A DNA stretch of 14,952 bases from Candidatus Omnitrophota bacterium (GTDB lineage Bacteria > Omnitrophota > Gorgyraeia > Zapsychrales > Zapsychraceae). The notes beneath the pieces are model-generated. The model did not search any database. It was not told where the DNA came from and saw nothing but the letters and a program-made list of their open reading frames with translations. Every line of letters starts with the position of its first letter. The stretch's first letter is position 1. The DNA lies in NCBI GenBank assembly GCA_018062515.1, contig JAGOSC010000056.1, positions 1 through 14,952 of the forward strand, read 5' to 3'. Both the position numbers and the translations under genes were made by a program. This document shows positions 1 through 5,297 of this stretch, piece after piece.

Positions 1-567
1 CCTTAATGCTTTATGTATGCCTCGGCCGCCTGAATCAAATTCTATAACAACCGATCCTGAAAAAACCTTAACGGCCATAATTGATCTGCCCCAAGAGTCA
101 CTATCCATATATTTTTTAAAAACTTTAATAACCTTGGGATCATCTAAAAACTTCTCTGCCAATGGGGGATTATTGCTGTAGGCCCCAAAATCCTGCAATT
201 CTTTCGGTAAACGAACTTCTCCAGTTGACTGAGCGGTCTTAGAATGTTCAATCAATCGTGTTCGCTTTTTTTCACCAAATGTTAATGTCAGTTTGCTCGT
301 TGTCAGGACTTTAATATAAGATTTAAAAACTTTATCTTTAAATCCGGCAACTTCGACGTCTTCATAATTAAAATGATAGCCTTCAAACTCAAAACTGATT
401 TTATAAGAGTTCGGGAAACCTTCGATGGGAACCAATTTGCCTTCCAAAAGTTTGGCTAAATCAGACAACTGCTCTTCCCGCGGTTTCTTCTTGGCTTGAG
501 ATCCGCCATTTAAATATAAAATGCCGGTGACAAATAATATAACAATGATAATGATTAAAAAATTCAT
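1..567 (-). CDS. Membrane-anchored protein of unknown function, partial (3' end beyond window)
   Basis: An open frame of 189 codons runs without a stop from ATG at 567 to the left window edge, so the C-terminus is missing. The N-terminus (MNFLIIIIVILFVTGILYLN) is one hydrophobic segment of about 19 residues followed by a Lys-rich stretch (AKKKPREEQ). This suits a signal anchor with the remainder outside the cytoplasm. The soluble part is mixed, with many alternating hydrophobic residues (SYKISFEFEGYHFNYEDVEVAGF), probably beta-rich. I do not recognise a family. Its ATG overlaps the TGA of the upstream MORN-repeat gene in an ATGA junction (564-567), so the two are almost certainly co-transcribed and translationally coupled, which suggests a shared envelope role. 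Function unknown. Confidence 0.75.
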   Translation of the reverse strand, partial: MNFLIIIIVILFVTGILYLNGGSQAKKKPREEQLSDLAKLLEGKLVPIEGFPNSYKISFEFEGYHFNYEDVEVAGFKDKVFKSYIKVLTTSKLTLTFGEKKRTRLIEHSKTAQSTGEVRLPKELQDFGAYSNNPPLAEKFLDDPKVIKVFKKYMDSDSWGRSIMAVKVFSGSVVIEFDSGGRGIHKALR

Positions 568-1514
568 GGCGATTGCGTGCTATCAGGAGCGTCCGATATC
601 AACTTACCTTCCTTGTCATATATTTTAGAAGAAGCTTTACTTCCATTCTTATAATTAATTTCACTAAGTAAATCACCGGTGGAATTATACATTTTAAAAT
701 TTCCTTCCCGCTGATTATTCATAAATTGTCCGACAGTTTTTAACGCGCCGTTCTCAAAAAACTCTTGATATATTCCTTCTCGACGGCCGTCGACTATTTT
801 CATCTTTTGCTTTAAAGTCCCCGACGGAAAATACTCAATAATATCCGTGTTGAGCATATCGCCATTTGTCAGTATTTTTTCACTCTTCAATTCTCCGGAA
901 CTGTAATATTCTTTGGTCAGACCGTCCGGAACGCCTTTTTTCGCTTCATAAGATTTAATTAAACTTCCCATAGTATCAAATTCCCGGATCAATCCTGTCT
1001 GTTCACCATTGACAAAATTAGCTTCACGGATCATATTTCCTTCCGTAGAATATTCTCTGGCCAGACCATTCTCGACGCCATCTTTATATTCCCGCGTATA
1101 AAGCGGAAAACCGTTAGGTTGATATTCCACCGTTTCCCCGTCGAGTTGTCCGTTTTTATAGTCGGCTTCACTGACTAATTTTCCATCTTCACTGAATGTT
1201 TTGACCAAACCATCGATAATACCGTCTTTATATTTCAACTCAATCTTAGGTGAGCCATTTAAATAATATCCTCTGGCCACATTCTGCATAACACCGTCTA
1301 CATATAATCCTTCGCCGATTAATGTCTTATTTTTATGATAAACATTAAAAGGCCCGTTAGGTTGGCCGTTTCGGTAATTGACCAATCGCTTGAGTTCACC
1401 GGTATCATAAAACTCTTCATACAATCCATCGGGAATCGGAGCCGGATTCTCGTCGGCATAAAGCGGAAAATTTCCAACTAAGATTAAGAATAATAATATA
1501 AGGATTTCTTTCAT
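564..1514 (-). CDS. Secreted MORN_2 / YwqK-type repeat protein
   Basis: This 316-aa protein starts with a signal peptide (about residues 1-20, hydrophobic core ILILLFLILVG, probable cut near YADE). Nearly all the rest is about 12 tandem repeats of 22-25 residues with the pattern G-x-x-x-E-Y/F-x-x-x-G-x-L-x-x-x-x-x-Y-x-x-G, for example GLVKTFSEDGKLVSEADYKN and GLAREYSTEGNMIREANFVN. This is the MORN_2 repeat (PF07661). Proteins of this kind are often labelled YwqK-family antitoxins, but no toxin-like neighbour is present and the signal peptide argues for an envelope or extracellular role. It lies 66 bp downstream of clpB on the same strand, so it may be read through from the heat-shock operon. 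Its stop overlaps the next gene's start. No strong Shine-Dalgarno precedes the ATG. Family assignment is firm; function is not known. Confidence 0.88.
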   Translation of the reverse strand: MKEILILLFLILVGNFPLYADENPAPIPDGLYEEFYDTGELKRLVNYRNGQPNGPFNVYHKNKTLIGEGLYVDGVMQNVARGYYLNGSPKIELKYKDGIIDGLVKTFSEDGKLVSEADYKNGQLDGETVEYQPNGFPLYTREYKDGVENGLAREYSTEGNMIREANFVNGEQTGLIREFDTMGSLIKSYEAKKGVPDGLTKEYYSSGELKSEKILTNGDMLNTDIIEYFPSGTLKQKMKIVDGRREGIYQEFFENGALKTVGQFMNNQREGNFKMYNSTGDLLSEINYKNGSKASSKIYDKEGKLISDAPDSTQSP

Positions 1515-1580
1515 TTTATATCTAATCTTTACCCATTAAACGGTTAAACCTATATCATAAGTTTCTTATTATAGTATGGT

Positions 1581-4163
1581 TTAATTAATCGAAAATACTA
1601 ATTCACCATTTTTTCCTTGATCAATTAAAACCGAATCTTTTTCTTTTATTTCACCTTTTAATAATTTCATCGCCAGTTGATCTTGAATCGAGCGCTGAAC
1701 AACTCTTTTCAATGGACGGGCACCGTAAATAGGATCGTACCCGCGCTGACTCAACAGCTCTTTAGCGTGTTGTGTTAGTTTTAATGTGATATTCTTATCT
1801 TGCAGACGATTTTTAAGGATTTCAATCTGAATGTCGACGATACGCTCAATATCTTTTTCCGTCAATCGATTGAAGATAATAATTTCATCAATACGGTTTA
1901 AGAATTCCGGCCTAAAATGATTGGTCAAAGCTTTATTAATTTCGTCTTCGATCGCCTTTTTGTCCGTCAGTCCCGCAATATCCCCGGAACCGATATTCGA
2001 CGTCATAATAATAACGGTATTTTTGAAATTAACAATACGCCCTTGTCCATCGGTCAAACGTCCTTCGTCGAGAATTTGCAGCAAAGTATTAAATACATCC
2101 GGGTGGGCCTTCTCGATTTCATCAAATAATAAAACCGCATAAGGCTTTCTGCGCACAGCCTCGGTCAATTGACCACCTTCATCATAGCCCACATATCCCG
2201 GCGGGGCTCCGATTAATCGGGAAACGCTATGCTTTTCCATATATTCGCTCATATCGATTCTGATCATCGCCGATTCATCATCAAATAAAAATCCTGCCAG
2301 CGACTTAGCCAATTCCGTTTTACCGACGCCCGTCGGTCCGACGAAAATAAAAGAACCCAAAGGACGATTAGGGTCACTCAAACCAGTTCTTGATCGACGG
2401 ATACAGCTGGCAATTTTATCAATCGCCTCATTTTGTCCGACGACTTTCTTCTTAAGATTTTCTTCCATGTGAATCAATTTTTCCGTTTCGCCTTCGAGCA
2501 ATTTCGAAATGGGAATCTTGGTCCACTTGGAAATAATTTCCGCAATATCTTGATCATCCACTTCTTCTTTCAGCAATGAACCTTTTTTCTGCAACTCAGT
2601 CAGTTCTTTATTGCGTTGTTTTAATTCTTTATCCAATTCGACGAGAGTACCGTAACGAATCGCGGCGACCTTATCGAGATTTCCGACTTTTTCATATTGT
2701 TCCGATTCAATCTTAGCCTGCTCAATGCGAGTTTTTACGGAACGGATTTTCTCAATGATTTCCTTTTCGTTCTGCCAACGCAACTGCAATTTCGTATTAT
2801 CTTCCTTAAGAGATTCCAATTCGGTTTCAAGACTTTTCAGACGCTGTTTTGAAGCATCATCTTTTTCTTTTTTTAAGGCCTGACGTTCAATTTCCAGTTG
2901 ACGTATTTTACGCACAATAGCATCGAGCTCTTGAGGCATACTGTCAATTTCAATCCTTAAACGAGAAGCTGCCTCATCAATTAAATCAATCGCTTTATCG
3001 GGAAGAAAACGGTCGGTGATATAACGATGAGACATCAACGCGGCGGAAATAATAGCCGAATCTTGAATTCTCACACCATGATGTATTTCATATTTTTCTT
3101 TTAAACCGCGCAAAATGGTAATTGTATCCTCAACGGTAGGTTCGAGGACCATAACAGGTTGAAAACGCCGTTCGAGCGCCGCGTCTTTTTCAATATACTT
3201 TCTGTATTCATCCAATGTTGTTGCGCCCACACAGTGTAATTGTCCTCTAGCCAAAGCAGGCTTCAACATATTTGAAGCATCCAAAGATCCGTCGGTACGG
3301 CCCGCTCCGACGATGGTATGAAGTTCATCAATAAAAAGAATAATTTCTCCGGCTTTTGATTCAATTTCTTTTAAGACCGCTTTTAAGCGATCTTCAAATT
3401 CTCCTCGGTATTTTGCACCCGCAATGAGGGCGCCCATATCTAAAGCAATAACCTTTTTATTTTTTAATCCTTCCGGAACATCACCCGAACTAATCCGTAG
3501 CGCCAAGCCTTCCGCTATCGCTGTTTTACCAACACCAGGCTCTCCGATTAACACGGGATTATTTTTCGTCCGTCGAGATAAGACTTGTATAACTCGACGA
3601 ATTTCCTCATCTCGCCCAATAACCGGATCAAGTTTATTTGTTTTAGCCAAGGCGGTTAAATCACGTCCATATTTTTCCAAGGCTTGATATTTGTCTTCGG
3701 GATTTGCGTCGGTCACTTTCTGTCCTCCTCTAATTTTAGTAAACAAATCTTTTAAATCACTTTCCTGAACACCAATTTTTTTCAAAACTTGATGAATGAC
3801 GGTTGATGAATCGTTATAAAGAGCCAATAGCACATGTTCCTGAGAAACATAATCGTCCTTCATAGCTTTGGCTTCGTTCAAACTATTTTTCAAAATGTCG
3901 TTTAAACGATTAGATATGCTTGGTTGCGATCCGCCCTCAACCGTGGCTTTATTGGCAAGATTCTCATCGAGTTTTTCAATAATTTCCCGTCGAGGAACGC
4001 CTAATTTCTCCAGCAAATCACCGACAATACCGCCATCTTGTTTTATTAAGGCATATGAGAAATGGTCACTGTCAATTTGAGCATGCGACAATTCATTAGC
4101 CAATTCAAAGGCCTTCTGCAAAGCTTCCTGATTTTTTTGCGTAAATTTATCTAAGCTAAACAT
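1581..4163 (-). CDS. clpB: ATP-dependent protein disaggregase ClpB
   Basis: An 860-aa Hsp100 AAA+ protein, close to the usual ClpB length of about 857. It threads aggregated proteins through a hexameric pore with the DnaK system. Domains in order: double Clp-N repeat (about 1-150); NBD1 with Walker A GEPGVGKT at 207-214, pore loop KYRGEFE at 251-257, Walker B ILFIDE at 275-280 and arginine fingers ALERRF at 329-334; the ClpB-specific coiled-coil middle domain (about 405-530); and NBD2 with Walker A GPTGVGKT at 609-616, pore loop GYVGYDEGG at 656-664 and Walker B VLLFDEIEKAHPDV from 677. All key residues are intact. The coiled-coil M-domain separates it from ClpA and ClpC. An AAGGAAG ribosome site lies 9 nt before the ATG. 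It follows hsp20 by 86 bp, with a perfect hairpin between them, and probably shares the CIRCE-controlled promoter. Confidence 0.98.
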   Translation of the reverse strand: MFSLDKFTQKNQEALQKAFELANELSHAQIDSDHFSYALIKQDGGIVGDLLEKLGVPRREIIEKLDENLANKATVEGGSQPSISNRLNDILKNSLNEAKAMKDDYVSQEHVLLALYNDSSTVIHQVLKKIGVQESDLKDLFTKIRGGQKVTDANPEDKYQALEKYGRDLTALAKTNKLDPVIGRDEEIRRVIQVLSRRTKNNPVLIGEPGVGKTAIAEGLALRISSGDVPEGLKNKKVIALDMGALIAGAKYRGEFEDRLKAVLKEIESKAGEIILFIDELHTIVGAGRTDGSLDASNMLKPALARGQLHCVGATTLDEYRKYIEKDAALERRFQPVMVLEPTVEDTITILRGLKEKYEIHHGVRIQDSAIISAALMSHRYITDRFLPDKAIDLIDEAASRLRIEIDSMPQELDAIVRKIRQLEIERQALKKEKDDASKQRLKSLETELESLKEDNTKLQLRWQNEKEIIEKIRSVKTRIEQAKIESEQYEKVGNLDKVAAIRYGTLVELDKELKQRNKELTELQKKGSLLKEEVDDQDIAEIISKWTKIPISKLLEGETEKLIHMEENLKKKVVGQNEAIDKIASCIRRSRTGLSDPNRPLGSFIFVGPTGVGKTELAKSLAGFLFDDESAMIRIDMSEYMEKHSVSRLIGAPPGYVGYDEGGQLTEAVRRKPYAVLLFDEIEKAHPDVFNTLLQILDEGRLTDGQGRIVNFKNTVIIMTSNIGSGDIAGLTDKKAIEDEINKALTNHFRPEFLNRIDEIIIFNRLTEKDIERIVDIQIEILKNRLQDKNITLKLTQHAKELLSQRGYDPIYGARPLKRVVQRSIQDQLAMKLLKGEIKEKDSVLIDQGKNGELVFSIN

Positions 4164-4190
4164 GAACGTGTACTTCCTTTTTTTTATTTT

Positions 4191-4220
4191 CTCTCATAAG
4201 GCGAATGCGCCTTATGAGAG
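4191..4220 (-). other. Perfect 13-bp hairpin between hsp20 and clpB
   Basis: The arms CTCTCATAAGGCG (4191-4203) and CGCCTTATGAGAG (4208-4220) pair perfectly around a 4-nt loop. Read on the coding strand, the stem is followed by an A-rich run and then the clpB ribosome site, not by a U-tract, so it is not a textbook intrinsic terminator for hsp20. It may be an mRNA-stability or processing element, or a partial terminator tuning clpB relative to hsp20. On the plus strand it would be preceded, not followed, by T residues. Confidence 0.6.
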
Positions 4221-4249
4221 AATCGTCTACTCTATATCATATCTGTAGA

Positions 4250-4702
4250 TTAATTGTCTATTTCAATTTTGTTCATCACTGGTTTATCGTTCTTTTTGAC
4301 GGTAATTTTTAAAACCCCATTTTCATATTTGGCTTTAATATTTGCCGGATCAATGTTCTCGCCTAAATCTAAACGGCGGGTAAATTGACCATAGAACCGT
4401 TCCAATCGATGAACATTTTTTTCTTTAGTTTCGGTTTCTTGTTTTCTTTCTCCTTTGATCGACAAAATCGTTCCTTCGGTAGAAAGTTCAATGTCTTTTT
4501 TATCAATGCCCGGAACATCGGCCTTGATTAAAAACTGATCCTTTTCTTCGGTTACATCGATAGCCGGATTCCATTTCTGAGATGATTCAAGAAACGGTTT
4601 TAATTCCGGAAATAATGTTAAACCATAAAAAGGATGATCTACTCCAAAGAACTCTGAGGGCAATGATAAATTATTTTTTGATTTCCAATGTGATAAATTC
4701 AT
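4250..4702 (-). CDS. hsp20: Small heat-shock protein (Hsp20 / alpha-crystallin family)
   Basis: An ATP-independent holdase chaperone of 150 aa that binds unfolding proteins and hands them to ClpB/DnaK. The alpha-crystallin domain covers roughly residues 45-138 and includes the family signature A-x-x-x-N-G-V-L at about 124-131. The C-terminal tail carries the I-x-I motif (IEI, about 146-148) that locks neighbouring dimers into oligomers. I chose the ATG at 4702: a GGAG Shine-Dalgarno lies 7 nt upstream, whereas the in-frame ATG at 4708 would be only 1 nt from it. The gene sits 63 bp downstream of a CIRCE operator and 86 bp upstream of clpB, a logical co-regulated disaggregation pair. Confidence 0.96.
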   Translation of the reverse strand: MNLSHWKSKNNLSLPSEFFGVDHPFYGLTLFPELKPFLESSQKWNPAIDVTEEKDQFLIKADVPGIDKKDIELSTEGTILSIKGERKQETETKEKNVHRLERFYGQFTRRLDLGENIDPANIKAKYENGVLKITVKKNDKPVMNKIEIDN

Positions 4703-4765
4703 GTTCATTCTCCTTTTTTATTATAACTGTTTATTATTATTAAATTTCCCTAAATATTTATTCTA

Positions 4766-4792
4766 TTGGCACTCGCTTTGAATGAGTGCTAA
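4766..4792 (-). promoter_or_regulatory. CIRCE operator (HrcA binding site)
   Basis: On the minus strand the sequence is TTAGCACTC, nine bases, then GAGTGCCAA. This matches the CIRCE consensus TTAGCACTC-N9-GAGTGCTAA with a single change in the second arm and the exact 9-bp spacer. CIRCE is the binding site of the heat-shock repressor HrcA. Here it lies just upstream of hsp20-clpB, so this operon should be derepressed on heat shock. hrcA itself is not in the window. I could not place matching -35/-10 boxes with confidence; a TAGAAT just after the element is a candidate -10. Confidence 0.93.
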
Positions 4793-4832
4793 CTTCCGGC
4801 CAAAAAAAATGACCCTAAGATACTCCATGAAC

Positions 4833-5123
4833 TCAGACATCCTGGTCCTCCTTCTTATAATTCATTTCAATAATGACTTTGACCCCACTGATATTGACAC
4901 GTTTTTCTTTCATTAAATAGCGAATATGTATTAACTGCGTAATTTGCTGTTTTGAATAACAACGTGTTTTAGTTCCAATTCTCTTCGGACTCACGATACC
5001 AAGTTCATCAATTTTACGTAAAGTCCAAACCGGTATACTCACCATTTCGCTTACTACACCGATCACAAATAAAGGAGCGCGCGGATTAATGTTAAATTCA
5101 AACTGTTGATTTTCTTCATTCAT
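4833..5123 (-). CDS. HspR-like MerR-family heat-shock regulator
   Basis: A 96-aa MerR-type DNA-binding protein. After a short polar N-terminus, residues about 14-45 (NPRAPLFVIGVVSEMVSIPV onward) form the winged helix-turn-helix start, followed by TLRKIDELGIVSPKR and the wing with RCYSKQQI. The layout P-x-F/Y-V-I-x-V-x-x-E ... T-L-R-x-x-x-x-x-G-x-V-x-P-x-R ... V-N-x-x-G-V/I-K-x-I-I-E closely resembles HspR, which represses chaperone genes with DnaK as co-repressor. It has no long C-terminal effector domain, as in HspR, but is shorter than typical HspR. An AAGGAAG ribosome site precedes the ATG. It lies directly upstream of the CIRCE-controlled hsp20-clpB pair and divergent from a secreted protease gene; repeats at its own promoter suggest autoregulation. 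HspR-like is likely; the exact targets are inferred. Confidence 0.85.
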   Translation of the reverse strand: MNEENQQFEFNINPRAPLFVIGVVSEMVSIPVWTLRKIDELGIVSPKRIGTKTRCYSKQQITQLIHIRYLMKEKRVNISGVKVIIEMNYKKEDQDV

Positions 5124-5148
5124 ATTCCACTTCCTTCAGGCAATCAAA

Positions 5149-5177
5149 AATATAACACTAACTAACTATTTTGTCAA
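5149..5177 (-). promoter_or_regulatory. Sigma70-type promoter of the HspR-like gene
   Basis: On the minus strand there is a perfect -35 TTGACA (5177-5172), a 17-bp spacer, and a -10 TATATT (5154-5149), ending 25 bp before the ATG at 5123. The spacer holds one copy of the AAAATAGTTAGTT repeat, so a repressor bound there would block polymerase. This is the best -35/-10 pair found in the window. Confidence 0.75.
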
Positions 5178-5216
5178 TGTTATTTAATTATTTTAGTTAG
5201 ATAAACTAACTATTTT
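5160..5216. promoter_or_regulatory. Putative operator: repeated AAAATAGTTAGTT plus inverted half-site
   Basis: Read on the minus strand, the 13-mer AAAATAGTTAGTT occurs twice as an exact direct repeat (plus coordinates 5204-5216 and 5160-5172), 44 bp apart, close to four helical turns. The upstream copy also forms an inverted repeat TAGTTAG / CTAACTA (5194-5200 and 5206-5212, 5-bp gap). One copy lies inside the spacer of the hspR-like promoter and the other just upstream of its -35. The arrangement suits an autoregulatory repressor that could also affect the divergent protease gene. It does not match the HAIR consensus CTTGAGT-N7-ACTCAAG. Confidence 0.6.
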
Positions 5217-5297
5217 CTAAGGTATTTTCCGATTATTATCACGCATGTTACACTTAATAAAGTAAATAATTTGTCACCCTATAAAAAAGAACTAATT

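Noticed and set aside
1544..1584. Imperfect AT-rich stem-loop at the clpB stop codon (TTAAACC ... GGTTTAA)
   Set aside because: The stem is broken and almost all A-T, and there is no U-tract after it on the coding strand. It is not good enough to call a terminator.
5271..5297. TTG start giving the protease nine extra residues
   Set aside because: The extension puts a charged MSPYKKELI before the signal peptide and has no ribosome site. The ATG at 5298 gives a normal signal sequence. Its own ribosome site is weak, so the choice is likely rather than certain.
4709..5297. Classical HAIR operator (CTTGAGT-N7-ACTCAAG) for the HspR-like protein
   Set aside because: None is visible in either intergenic region around the regulator. 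Only the CIRCE box and the AAAATAGTTAGTT repeats stand out.
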